Notes under the pieces: generated by a model | Seen by the model: the letters and a program-made list of their open reading frames with translations, nothing else | The model's database searches: none | What the model was told of the DNA's origin: nothing | Program-made: the position numbers and the translations under genes | Source: Zonotrichia leucophrys gambelii | Taxonomy: Eukaryota > Chordata > Aves > Passeriformes > Passerellidae | DNA length: 64,000 bases | NCBI RefSeq assembly: GCF_028769735.1 | Contig: NC_088170.1 | Coordinates: 56,391,585 to 56,455,584 of the forward strand | Reading direction: 5' to 3' | Shown here: piece by piece, positions 1-13,220 of the stretch | Layout of the letters: each line of letters opens with the position of its first letter | How positions within the stretch are numbered: position 1 is the stretch's first letter

Positions 1-709
1 GTGGGCATCCCCTGTGTGGGATCCCCTCAGCCCCCTTCCCTGCACTGAGAGCAGACAGACAGATGTGCCTCACACCCTGTGAGAGCCGCAGGAGCCAGGC
101 TGCCACCGTGCTGTGCCATGTTAACCTCTAATCCTCCTCCCAGATATTTGGAATGAGGGATACCTGCTGCTTTGGGACTCAGCCAGGCTCAGTACAAATC
201 CTCCCCTGCCAGTCTGCTATCAAAGCAGTGACTGCAGTGCCCAGTGACACGCAAGCACAGGTCCAGCACACTCTGCAGAGCCTGGCTGACCTCGTTCAGC
301 TGCCTCAGCGCCACTTTCCCTTCTCTCTGCCCCTTGCTCTTATGATAGTGCACCAAATGAATTCAGCTCTAGCTCTGACACAAGTTCTCTTTTCTTTCTT
401 GAGTGCTGTTTCTTGCAATATGCTCAGCAATATTCCCTATGCTGCTGCCACTTCTTCCTTCTCCAGATGTCCTAACCTGCTACACAGAGTTGCAAATAAT
501 GAGCTCTATTTCTGGAGTGCTGTGCCTCTTATTAATTACCTGTGTCTTGGACTCAGAGAAAACATTTCTTTCCTTTTGGGCCCAGCTGGAATTGAGAATG
601 CTAAGATTTCAAAATCTAATAATTAAGAGATAGCAGGAATAGGTCACCTAGTGCAGCTTAAGAAATATTTGCTGCAGGTATGGGTTAAGAGGCATAAGCG
701 GACCCGGAT
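1..709. other. Unclassified sequence left of the solo LTR
   Basis: The first 350 bp are more GC-rich than the rest of the intron. A 157-codon forward frame (153-626) is open, but it has no motif or family I recognise and no splice-site support. I leave it unannotated. Confidence 0.5.
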
Positions 710-1090
710 TGTCGCAGACATCTTTTCATGAAAAGCCTTTCATTAGGATTTTTTCCTGCTGAGAAGCTGAGAGGCTTCAGGAACAAAATGTAAACAATGG
801 TTATCTGCTGCTGTGGAATGCAACAGGTGCATCTGTGATTGGCCCATCTTGAATGTTTGTAATTAATGCCAATCACAGCGAGCTGGCTCAGACAGAGTCT
901 GAGGCAGCTGCCTTTGTTATCATTCTTTCTTTTCTATTTTTCGCCAGCCTTCTGAGAACTTTTCCTTCTATTATTTTAGTGTAGTTTTAATGTAATATAT
1001 ATATCATAAAATAATAAATCAAGCCTTCTGAACATGGAGTCAACATTCTCGTCTCTTCCCTCACCTGAAACCCCTGTGACCACCATCACA
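710..1090 (+). mobile_element. Solo LTR (songbird endogenous retrovirus type)
   Basis: The 381-bp unit starts TGTCGCAGACATC and ends CACCATCACA. It has an AATAAA at 1013-1018 followed by GCCTTCTGAACATGGAGTCA. I recognise this from memory as an LTR family abundant in passerine genomes. It is flanked by CCGGAT (704-709) and CCAGAT (1091-1096), a 6-bp target duplication with one CG-to-CA change that fits CpG decay. No second LTR or interior sequence is nearby, so recombination between two LTRs probably removed the rest. The frame 685-876 on the minus strand is chance. Confidence 0.85.
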
Positions 1091-2504
1091 CCAGATCCTT
1101 CAGTGGTACAGCTGAGTGCCTGTGCTGCTCCCTGAGCATGGAAAGCACACAGCAGCAATGGCTCAGGTAGCACAAAACAGTTCCTTTTGGATCCTGGATG
1201 CAAAAATGCCTTCCTGGTTCCTTCAAAGACTATGGATGAACCTAAACTTGGATAAGAACAAGATGGGGCAACACTGGTTTATCTATGCTAAGTGGTAGGA
1301 GCATTGAAGTCTGCACTTGACAGTCTGAAAGATTTAAGAGACATATTCTTGGCCAGTCATAAACCAGTCTCACTCAAAAACTTTCACCTGAAATATGAAA
1401 ATTTAGAGGAAAGAAACAAGAGTTAAAAAACCCCAACTCAAATATTTGCTGAAATACTGTAACATTGACCTTCCTAAATTCAATGCTAAATTTGATCTTT
1501 TCTTGTACATTCCTTTATTGTGCATTACTTACATTATGCTCCAAGAATTCCTTGAAATTAATATTAATTCTTTCAATCAGTCTTATACATCTTAATTTTG
1601 ACCTGTTTTTACACACCATGACATATCAATCAACAGACTATGGCACACAGAACTCAAAACAGTAGGAATAATTTTTTTCTCTACAAAAATTATATTCAGA
1701 ATTCCAACCAGACTTGTTGCATCTTAAAATGAATATTTTTAAAAAAATCTAAAAATTTTAAAGGTTAATTTCTTCTGCTATCAGCTTACATTCAGGATCT
1801 CAAGGACAGTGGCTCTCAACAAGGATATATTTTTTTAATCCTTTGATTCAAATACAGTATAAATATATATAGATAAATATATATATTCTTTGGTTCAAAT
1901 ATACATTTTAATTCTTCATTTCAACTGATCAATCTGCCATTATCTTATTAAAACATAAAGAAGTATGCTATTCTCATAATTAATTTCATATTCCTAATAA
2001 GAATTTCACAGAAACACACCTTAACATCCTGAAAATGAAAGCTTATGAAAAGTTGATGGTTTTATCATTTCCTTTTCATCTTTTCCTTTTCATGACTACT
2101 GAAAAAGATTCCAGGACTCAACACACTAAACTAGCAATTAAAGTCCTGTTTCATCTGGTATGGATCTCTTACACAAGTCATTAGCAACCTTAATCACTAA
2201 TCATGAAATATGTGGTTCTAAAGGACTCTGTCAGAGAAGCTGTGGTTAGCTTCAGCTCACTTAGCTAAAGAGATTTACATCTTCATTTCCAAGAGTATTG
2301 GTTTAAAAGTACATTAAAGACCACATCTCAGCTGGTATTATATGTAGTCTTATAAAATAAAAACCAAACCCACAAGTAATCTCCATCCCTAAGACAAGAA
2401 TCAAATTTGAATGCTAGACCTTTTTCTCAATTGAACTTACTATCCACATATGATCATCTCAAGTTTGTAAGACAAGGTTAAGGAGTTAGAATCAAAGCAG
2501 GCAT

Positions 2505-2558
2505 TGGCACAGGATTTAAGGTCCCTTCCATCCCAAAACCTTCTATGATTCTATGATA
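2505..2558 (+). mobile_element. CR1 LINE 3' end fragment
   Basis: AGGATTTAAGGTCCCTTCC and the terminal TTCTATGATTCTATGATA match the conserved 3' end of avian CR1 elements, including the 8-bp tail repeat. Only the last 50 bp or so are recognisable, as is usual for 5'-truncated copies. It is antisense to the host gene. Confidence 0.85.
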
Positions 2559-5500
2559 CTCAAAGACTGATTTAAATTCAAACTCAAAATGGACAGTCAA
2601 ACAAAACCAGTCCTGGTTTCTTTCTCACATTTAAACTAGAGAAAACAGAACTTCTATTTTACATATCTCATATGGAAACTGAGTATCTCAAGAAGTTTCA
2701 CACTTGTATCCAGGAAATAGAGCTGACAGTTCCAATTGCTAGAGCTCAGAACAGAACAGTCCTGAACCACTCTGATTATATTTTTTTCCATATTGTTTTA
2801 TGAAATACTGTTACATTGATGGTATTTGGAGATATGTGTACTTCTTATGTACCAAATACAAATCATAACAAATAAATAATAAAAAGCCCAAGTATGTAAT
2901 TTACCACTAGTTCCATCCAAAACACAACAAATAAAGGAGAACAGATGCAAATATCCAGAATATAAAAAGTCATGAAGACCAGTGGTCATTCTATAAAAAG
3001 AACATCCAAAGAAAATCCCTCCAAACACAGAATGTACTGTACCAATTAAGGCTGCAGCAATTATGGCAGAATTTAATTTCTGAAATGACTTACCAATAAG
3101 TTACTACATTCTATCTATTTTTTTCTGTAGTCAAGCAGGATCAAAATATTTCTATAGCAGATCCCAAGAGAAAATTTACAATTCTATCTTTCCGTAAAGT
3201 CCATATGCTAACCACTCTTCTTGGTTTGGTTTTCCTGACCATAATTTGGCAAGGAATTTTAAGTGGGACAATTCTACAGCTACAAATTCACACATATTTC
3301 ATTTCCTTCTCTACAATGACTTAGATTTTAACACTGTAGTATGTATAGCTAAAAGCTCAGCCAAAAATAAAGGAAAGAAAATCATAAAATACCAACTGAA
3401 GCACAGGAGAAAAGTGCATTAAAATTGTATGTATTTCTAACCAAAAGTAGTGATTATGTTTTGACAAAATGCTGTAAATGGTTCTGAGTAAAATCTCATC
3501 TAGTTTTAGAGAAAAAATATATTAAGGATGACTGATGCAAAATTACCTGTTTTATATAACTTAAGTAGTATTGCCTAAGATATGTAACTTTTACACCCAA
3601 TAAATATGTCACAGTGCAGAGCCTACTTAAATTAGTGTAATTTTAGAAGTAAAACAAGTAGTCACAAACACAGCCCAAATGGAATCTTGTCAGTATCCAT
3701 GGGAATATGGGGCTGAAAGGCCAGTTCCATTTAATTGCTCAATCACCACCAAATGAAGCCACATTTTGGTGTGTTGTTCTGTATAACAATCATTCCCCAC
3801 TTGCCATGACAAAGCCCATAAAGCATTTGTGCACCTCCAAGAGACTTAAGGACAGCAGTACAGAGAACCAGTGACTTGGCAGTGGAAGAGACCTTCATGA
3901 AGATAGCACTGTTAAAGGAAACAACCTGCCCCATCTGATAACTGAAAATTTCCCAGTTAACTTGAAAAGCCTCACAAAAATCAATAAGAAGTAATCTGAA
4001 AATCCCTTCATCTCTGAGGAAAATGCCACTGTTCAAATTAAGAAATCAATTAAGCTTCCTTGGTGAGCATAGCACGCAGGCACAAGAACATAACACAGGG
4101 GATCACTCAAGCTGCACAGGTTTTCCCAATGTACAAAAAACAACAACATCTCCTCAAATTTCTATATATTCCTTGATGCCTTAAGAAAAAAAACATGAAT
4201 GCTTCAGTCAGAGAGAAATTCCACAAGTGCATCCATAGACAATAGACTGAAGCATCAATTCAAATTCACACAATGTAATACAATTGTACACTATAGGCTA
4301 AAGAATTAAAATATACTAAACCAATAAATACCATGTGAGAAACACAATTAATAACTGAGGCTGTGCTCAGGACACCTTCAGTTTTTCTGGGGACAAGAAA
4401 AATCCCAAACCAGGATGAATCTTCCTGTACCACACAATAACATAAATTTATCAAGCTTTGTTAGAAAATATATGCTGCTCTTTATGTCCCGACATTTCAC
4501 CTACAAGATGCTTTCTCTAATGATTTATACATCAAAGTGAAATAATTTATATACTTTTGATCCTTCACCAAAGTTACATTATTACTTAAATCTTTACCCC
4601 TGTTATAAAGCAATCCAAAGGCATTCTAGATGATGATCATATTCTCTATCAAGGTTTGCTTCACAAGGTTAAACAAGCAACATTCTTCTAATACTCTCTG
4701 CTAAGGTCAGTTCTTCATTTCCCAGTCTACTGTTGTTAAAACATAACTCTAAAGAAATTACATGAAACCCAAATAAATAATTCTCATGCAAGTGCCAGAG
4801 AAATGAAATTTTTAAAAACAATGAATATATTACTGGAACCACAGAAAAATAATAACACTAAATGGAGTACTTGGAAGCCCTAAGGTAGATACAAATATCC
4901 TAAGGCCTGGACTTCCAAGACAATTAAAATACTATCACACTTTCTTTATATAATATTTAATTGCCTTTCTTACACATCACTATGCTGATAAAAATAGATA
5001 TCTACAACTCAACTTCAGCCAGCCAGAATTTGAGATTAAATTTCTATATAAGATGATAAATGCCTCAAGTTTCAGCTTGTAAACCAAAAGCTGAATGAAG
5101 GGCTCCAATGCAAAACCAGTACATTTCTTTATTTATCTACAAAAGAACAGCCTCCAGACAAACATGAGAGAACTGAATGTCTTTTCAGTACAGTGGGTGA
5201 CAATGGGCTGGGTTAATCTTTTCAGACTGCTCATTTTTAAGATTTCCAAGATGAAAGTCATAAAAACTCTGAGGGCATGACTACCTCTTGGTAATCCTGG
5301 TCCACACACATAAGGAAATAAACAAGTTTACACTCAAACTTTAAAAGAATCTGCACACTGAAAGCAGTGGCCTCTGTCATGGTATCAATACCCAAAGAGC
5401 AATTTGGCCAAGGAACTCTGAAAGCCATCAGTTGCACAGCAGCTCTAGAATGGTCATCAAAGATCAAATAGGTCAAAACCCTTAATTTCCCACTATGTAA

Positions 5501-8193
5501 GGAGAAATATTACTAAAACCAGAATCAAAATGGAGGGAAAAACACTGTTTTCATAATAATTATTTCAGCACATGACAACTAGTATTACATAAACTGAATA
5601 TGAGTAATATTTTGCTGTATTTCTCCCAGGTGTTGGGTTCTTATACCCACTTGGTTTTATAAAAATTCCAATTACATTAAGAAGAACATTGTGGCCTTCA
5701 GAGATTCAAAGAAAAGCCTCCAGAAAAATCTATCTGAAATGGTTATCCAAATAATCAAAACCACACATAAACCAAATAGGTTTAAGGCCAACATTATAGC
5801 TAAATTCATTCTCTTTGGATAACTGGATTTGTGACAACATTATTTCTTTTACAAAACCATACCTTGAGAATAAAATGTCATTTTGTTTAAATAAATAAAC
5901 ATGACCAAAAAGTGTTTCAGGGTCTGGCAAAAAACCATTCTAACAGCTCTAATGGACAAACATTTCAGTGATGCATTGTGTAGTATAACGTGTTTGATGG
6001 GCTGGTCACCAACAGTAACGCATCTCTCATCTGTTTCTGCTTCTTTAGCAGGCAGATGAGAGGAGCAATTCCTGTATTTATCACAATAATCTCCTAGAAA
6101 GGACACTATAGCACAGCTTGGAAAATGTGACCTTTTCTCACAGAAGAGAATAAAGGCATCAACTACATGAAATACAACTTTCAGAGGTGCATTGCTGCTG
6201 GCAATTTTGGGCTGCTTTAATGGGCTTGCCTGCGAGCTGGCACTGCCACAGCAGCTCCGTGCCCTGCTCTGTCATCTTTTCTCAGGGGTGGCAATATTTA
6301 AGAAAGGATGTGGTAGAGAACAACAGCTATTAAGGTTTTCAGATGCCCCTTTTTAACCTGCTGACCTATGGGGATCAGTGCCTAAGCAAGATGTGTGAGA
6401 ACTGCAAGGAAAATAAATTAACACAAAGCTTTAGTGAAGCAGCTCTCGAGGACTGGATGGAGCCATTGCTATTCATTCAGCTAACAGCAAGCAAATGCTA
6501 CTGTGAAGAAAACAAATTAAGATGGGATAAATGAGAGCTTTTCATATATTTGAAAAGGGATGTCTAATGCAAAAAACACTACAGAGAGCAAAGAAGTTGT
6601 GCAAAGATTTTACTCTTTAAGGCAGCTGAAAGATCTAACCAGGAGGCTACAACAGTAAATCTGTCATAATGACATTTCTGGAAAAAATCTAATTCTGATT
6701 TGTTTATGAGGATGAAAAAACAATAAGCATTTCAATTCTTGTTATTTTTACTGTCTTGCAGTTGCAAAGAGACAATTTTGTTGTAAGACAGCAAAATCTA
6801 CATGCACTAGCATTTAGGAAACCATAGGAGAGAACAGAAAATTGAAAGAAAGAAAATTAATCCTCCTCCATCTTCTTGTCTCAAAGAAAAGCATATGTGA
6901 CTTCATCCTATTACTAAGCTCATACTCCAAAAGCTTCTGGTTTCTCTTTGTTCTCTTATCAGTAGTTTTGATTGAGTTTGGTTGTCAAGTGTACAGGCTC
7001 CTGTGATTTTAGTCTTCTCCAGGGTTACACACTGATAAGGCCAATAATTGACATTGTTATGCAGCAGGTTCTGCTGAACAAATAAACATGGAAAGAAAAC
7101 AGTTTTCTTTGTAGAGAGATGTCTCCAGTGACAGCTGTGAATTACTAACTAAATGGAAGTCCTGCCAGTGCATTTAGTTTAGCAGGTCACTTAAATTGCT
7201 CAGGATGAACAGGAGCTCTTCCTCTGTTCAAGAGAAACCCTTTTTATATTGAAATGGTGAAAATGCAGACATCCCTTTGTGGTATTTACTGAAAATAAAT
7301 TTTAAAAAATTGGTTGGTGAGAGAAATATAGGATACAGGAATCAGAAATTGCTTTTTCTAGAAACTTACAGAACAGTAAAATCAGATTTTCATTCTGCGG
7401 AAGATTTGATTTAAAACTTGGACAGTAACAGCAGCACTCTGAAGTAGAAGCCATAAAGCAGGTTTACTGGAAATCCCTTCAGATTATACACACCCAGCAT
7501 CACATCTTTCCTTTCCTGCAGCAGGAATCAGACCAAACACAACTCTTGCCAACATGTGCAGATGAAGGGGACCCCAGTTCTGCATCCCAGCCTCCAAACC
7601 ACACTGCTCAATCCCTAAGGAGTTTAGTGCCAGCATCCCTAGAGGCATAGAGGACTGAACAGAAAATATACAGATATTTCTTTTTTCTTCGTGTTGCCTT
7701 CCAGGACAAGGAAGGACACAATTTAGAGGCAGAACAAAATCAACTTGCTTCTAGAGTTAAATAATGTTGCTGGCTACAGGAACAAATATTAAAAGCAATA
7801 AGGAAAAAAACAGTGATTAGTCAACAATTATTGAAGCTTTTTATATCCAAAATAGTGCTTTTCCTCTGCAGCTAGGCTTTGCAGAGACTCACAATTTTAG
7901 ACATATTTACCACTGCAATGTAGTTCTAACATTGTGTGCTCTCAGTTGGTAAAGATAACTAAAAATTTCTAGAGTCCAAAATGTTTAGAAGGTATTTGTA
8001 GACAAAAACATTAGACATGTTTTAATATACATTACTGACGATTCAAAATTATATTCTAAGGCCAGTTCTTATCTAACTGTTTCAACAACAGTGAGAGCTT
8101 CAGATGCTTTTTGTACCTACACATGCTAGCAACCATGTATGTCAGTGGGAGTATTACTTGACAGGTACACAGCATAAATTTGGGGCTGGTTCC

Positions 8194-8261
8194 TAGAGTC
8201 ATAGATGAGACCATTACTTATCCTGGTCTGACCTCCTGTGTGGATAATAGGAACTAAACCT
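8194..8261 (-). mobile_element. Old CR1-like fragment (sauropsid type)
   Basis: GAGTCATAGATGAGACCATT followed by TGGTCTGACCTCCTGTGT resembles the reverse complement of a CR1-type 3' end that I recall from turtle and crocodile genomes. The copy is short and diverged, so it would be an old insertion. Assignment is from memory. Confidence 0.5.
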
Positions 8262-10097
8262 AAACATATGGTTAGTGGTTGTTTTTTTTTTTAATTTCAG
8301 GAAAAGAGTTATAGAAATTCATTAGTAGTTAATGTCTTATAGGTTTTTTTTCTATATCAAATTTCTCATATATGAATCAATTCACCTCTTGGTTTTCTTT
8401 TTGACAAATTAAGTATGTCAAATACTTCAGTCATGCTCTCTGAGCCCTCTCTATGAGAACTGGATGCAGTATTGACAAAGAAAGAAAACCACCAAAAGGC
8501 AAAACAAGCTCTTAGGTTCATTAATTCAAGGATCCAACCACTCCCGTGTGCCACAGCAACATTCTGGGATCTCATTAGGAGAGATGGTGGCATCACCCAT
8601 CCTTTTGAAGCCACATGTCACAGGGCACAGTCTCACACTCCAGAGGTATGACCTATTCTAATTTACTTTATTTGCAGATTTTTTTCATTTGACTGTATCA
8701 AAATACAGCTCACCTGAAGAGTTCAACTGAGCAAGTGATTCAAGATTTGTTTATGCAACTGCTCTGTGCTCCTCACTTTGTCAGAATGGTGAACCTGTGT
8801 CATCTTCAGATTTCTATTATCAGCTATTTTGTTAGTGGAAATGCTGAATAGCCTCATACTGACTCCCACTAAAGAAGCCTCCTCGTGAAGATGACTAACA
8901 AAAAAAGTATTTAGGACATTGTATTATATTTTTGTTGATTCTGTTAAATGCTATTTAAGTGTACAGAATAAAGCAGACCACAGAATAAAGTAGACCAAAT
9001 TATTATGTTGCACTTTTGCATCATCAACGTAGATTCATTTTTCAGAATTAAAGATAGAAATGAAGCTGTTAAGAATGACATGGGGGAAAAAATGTTTCAT
9101 TTGTTCTTCTTAACTGATAGTAAGAAAACTGGCTAAGTAAATATGAACAAATAATTATTAGAGATAATGAGTAAAGAATTAAATACTAGTAATCAAAACT
9201 GTATCTTTATTATCTTCCTGATCACAGTATTTTCTTCCCACTGTGCCTTCTGAGATAGATAAAAATTGCCACACATAAAGGAAGCACCTGCATGTTACAA
9301 GATTTCCATTAAAATCCATAAAGAAAAATTAACTTCTAACTCTTTTTGCAGACAATATTAGTAACTCATTACTATTGTTAGCTGGACACGCTGTGGTCAC
9401 TAGAAAACCACTCATTACAACATTATCCTCTGATATGTTGGAGTTTCACTATTTACAGTCTTCCTGAAAATTAGGAAAAGCTTTAGTTAGCCTACTGAAA
9501 AATGAATAAGCCCATCAATTGGAAGAGCTCTGATACCTGTGTAGATATATTAACAAAAACTGCTGAGTATTCAAAATCTACATGAAGGCAAAAATAAATA
9601 TCCAAAACTATCCAAATAGCTAAAAATATCCAAAACAATTGTAATTTCTTTCTGAAAAGTAAACGTAAATAAAGGTAATAAAATGGCAAATTATTTCATT
9701 GCAGTTCCACATGCATGACCTAGAGTGTATTGCTTATTGGTGAGTGATCATGTTGCCACAAGGGAAATGATAACACACTCAGCAAGACTGAAACAGGACT
9801 GAAGTATGAAATAACATCCTTGCAGCCCCAGCAAAGCACAAAGTCAGACTACTTATGGTGACTGGAACCATTCCATGCCTAAAGCTACCCCATTTATTTT
9901 CCAACACTGTGTTGAGATAGCAAAATTGCAGTATGGATTTGGAAAGCCCCAACAGTTCACTGCTGACTCATGCAGTTCAATCATGCTGTTCCTACATTAC
10001 ACTTGTGCTGTTATCACACCTCTTCATGATGGGAGACTTCACTATGGCCAGAGCCAGAGCAGATGATGAACTACACGTCAAGAGGAAACATCAGTTC

Positions 10098-10379
10098 CTT
10101 ACCTGTATTAAAATACACAATCTGAATATCAGGTGAAATTAATTCCAGTGATTAAGAACCATTCCCAGTTACAGATACAGTCACACAGAACCCTACTTCA
10201 ATGATTATACAAACAGCCACGTCTTGCCAAATGAAAATTTAGCTGTTTAATTACATGAGAACAGCTTATTTACACTGAGACTTTAACAAGAGTTTTTGTT
10301 TTTCTTTGATCCAAAGAGTCCTTCTTTAGCTGTGTGTGTTCTTTATGTCTTCAGGAATATTGTGGTTTGGATTTTTCTA
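10098..10379 (+). repeat. Left arm of a ~285-bp inverted duplication
   Basis: This arm matches the reverse complement of 12935-13220 over its whole length, at roughly 85 percent identity by eye with small indels. Shared words include GAAATTAATTCCAGTGATTA, AATTACATGAGAACAGCTTA and TTTCTTTGATCCAAAGAGT. Weak similarity may extend about 50 bp further inward. I do not recognise it as a known repeat family. Confidence 0.88.
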
Positions 10380-12934
10380 GGTTTATAGTAGTGCATCTTC
10401 ACCAATTCTACTTGCCCACTATAACAAATAACCTGAACAAAATTCCTGGGAACCCAAACAGCAAGAAAATCCCCTGGCTTACTGACAAGATTTTATCTGA
10501 AAAGTCAGATTTGGAAACCATTATAGAAATACTGTCTATTCATCACCTGCAACCTCCAATCAAAAATCCACCTTTTAATTTCTAATTTCTTTGATCAAAT
10601 CTTCAAATAAGCTCAATCATTCCACTGGAGTATAATTTTGAGTACTGAGTTTCTTTTGCTGAATACCTGAACTTTGGTTGTTCTGAATTTTCAAATTTTT
10701 TTTTCAATTTTATGATATTCATTTAATTACTTAAAATATTTTTAGATATTTTCATCTTTCTGTAAGTAAAATCTAAATTTATTCTGTTTCTAATTCTCTC
10801 CCCACTAAGACTGTAGAAATGGGCATTATATAAACTAAATGTTAAACCACCTTCCAATTATGTTTCCAGCATCAATCATTTTTGTTTTGGTCAACTTTCT
10901 TAATTCTGTTGATCTTCACCACAGCAATTTTAGCTGAATTAGCTTCAGTATAATTTGTTGACACACTTGACAGCCTGGCATTGCTTTTCTACAGCAAATA
11001 TCCACTATTATGTAGCTATTTTTATCCTAAGGCTCAAATTGTTAAGACAGGCAACTTAACTGAAGATAAAACATGCTAATTCTGCAATTAAGACTAACCT
11101 AATGTTTTGTATGAGAAAGAAAAAGTAATTATGATTAAACCATTCAAGATACAGCATAACTGTAATGCAGCAAAAATGAAATCTGGACTGACAAGAACAT
11201 CCAATGGAATTTAGAAGAAACAAAAAAATCCCCTCCAGTGCCCAGAAGTGTACTATTCTATCAGGTGAAAATTTAAACATCATGGAAAGTTACACATTAT
11301 GTGCTGTTCCAATGCACAAATCATAGCTGGAATGTATATAAATGAGCCCATGAAAAAGCACAGCTGGTTTTTTACCAGATAGCATAGACAGCTTCTTCTG
11401 GTTTGGATGGTTTTGGCTGGGCTTGTGGGGGCTTCTTTCCTCATTTGCTTGTTTTTTTAACATAAAGGGACATCCAGTACATTTGATGCTTTGCCAGACT
11501 GAAAATTTCTGGTGATAATTTTATTTTCTATTGGTAGAATGCCTTCTCTGGTTTTGGTACCTAAGACTGGCTAAGAAGAGCATGTCCAGAACAAAACAGC
11601 ACTTTTTAAAACACCAGAATATGGATGCAAAAGCCTCAGCTCAGTTTTTCCATATGATTTTCTGTCAGAATTTTATGCAGTATTAACAATGATACATGTA
11701 AGTCTTAACTATAAAACAGAAAGACTAAAACCTTTGCATCCTGGTAAAATGTTCTGCAAATTATATTTGAATTGCTCTGCATATTTGCAAAACACTTTTT
11801 GTTTTGAAGCCTATTTACTGAACTTATATTCTATTGATTCTCAGTGTGCCCTAGTGAATATGCTTTGAAAAGAGGTATGATTGTATTTATGTAGCAGCAA
11901 CGTGCCTCTGGATCCCTGAGAGCCTACTCAAAATATTCAAAATGCTATGCCTTTTTTTTAGCTCTGTGATTCATTTAACTCTTCAACAGCAGCATTTACT
12001 AAAAATGGTGAATTCAATTTGTCAAATAACTCAACTGAAGCAAAAACCAAATTATTATTCTGATTCACTTAAAGCCATCCAAAGACCTAGAGGGTTATCA
12101 AGAAACTACTTTATGGATAAGAGAACAAAAATCAATCTGTATTCTTGCATCCTTCCCAAAGGGTTATTAGCCCAGCAATATTCATTGCCCATTCATTCTG
12201 TGTGAATACTTGTAACCATATTCTTTTTCTCTTGAATAATCAAAATAGAATCCTGTTTCAATTATGACATGTGCAATGTGATTTTTAGATGTAATCACAA
12301 TCACTTAACCTAAAGGTTATTAGAAAATTGTGCCAAAGCCATAAAGATTTAGAAAAAGTTATTTATATAAACTTACTGAAAAAAGGCCAGATCTGTTAGA
12401 AACTGTCAAGAGTCCTCTGTCCCTAAACAGATATTTTCCCTCTTCATATATAATAGTCTTTTAAAGAGAAAAAAGTTTCCTTCCAACTTCATTTTAACCT
12501 ACAGATTTATGAATTCTAGGATAACATTACACTTTTGAATTCACTGTGCTCTTTGCACATTAGAAGAATTAATGATAAGTGTCCTTCTGAACAGCTTTTC
12601 AACCTCTATCTTCTGCAATTAAATAACAAAACTGTGGTTCCTCTGTATCATAGAAAAAAAAATGGTACTAAGGTTTTGGACAGTTTATTTGTTTGGGTTT
12701 TTTTCTCCTAAAAAAAACCTATCCTCACCCTGTGCAATACTCTGATAATGTGAAGAAATACATGAAAACCATATGGGTGCCATCAGTTGTAAGACTACAT
12801 TACAGGTCTATTTAAAGAAAAAAAAAAAAACAAAAATAAAATACATAATCCACATTACACACAGCATTATAAAATAATTTTCTGATCTTGCAATGTCCAA
12901 GTACTGTTCAAGTACTTGCACAGTAAATCCACAG
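10380..12934. other. Spacer between the inverted arms
   Basis: 2.55 kb of AT-rich DNA lies between the arms, with no recognisable transposase or other coding region. The longest frame, 11942-12205 (87 codons), has no motif I recognise. A 13-A run lies at 12818-12830. Confidence 0.6.
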
Positions 12935-13220
12935 TCGAAAATCCAAACCACAGTATTCCTGAAGATGCAAAGAACACACAAAACTAAAGAACTCTTTGGA
13001 TCAAAGAAAAATAGAAACTCTTGTTAAAGTCTCAATGTAAATAAGCTGTTCTCATGTAATTAACAGCTAAATCTTTCATTTGGAAAAACATGGCTGTATA
13101 ATTCTATAATCACTGAAATATGGTTCTGCGTGACTATATCTGAAACTTGTAATGGTTCTTAATCACTGGAATTAATTTCATCTGATATTTATTTTCTTCA
13201 TGTATTTTAATGCAGGCAAG
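12935..13220 (-). repeat. Right arm of the ~285-bp inverted duplication
   Basis: This is the reverse-complement partner of 10098-10379, separated by a 2,555-bp spacer. Either two copies of an interspersed repeat landed in opposite orientation, or the arms are long terminal inverted repeats of a DNA element, or an inverted segmental duplication occurred. In the minus-strand pre-mRNA the arms could pair as long imperfect double-stranded RNA. Confidence 0.88.

Larger units (their letters stand above)
1097..10097. other. Intron stretch with two small CR1-type pieces
   Basis: AT-rich DNA without a coding signal. It contains a CR1 3' end at 2505-2558, an older CR1-like piece at 8194-8261, and a 17-bp near-tandem repeat at about 8964-8997. 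I see nothing else to annotate. Confidence 0.6.

Noticed and set aside
153..626. 157-codon forward frame at the left edge
   Set aside because: No known motif and no splice sites that fit. It lies on the strand opposite to the host gene and overlaps another open frame.
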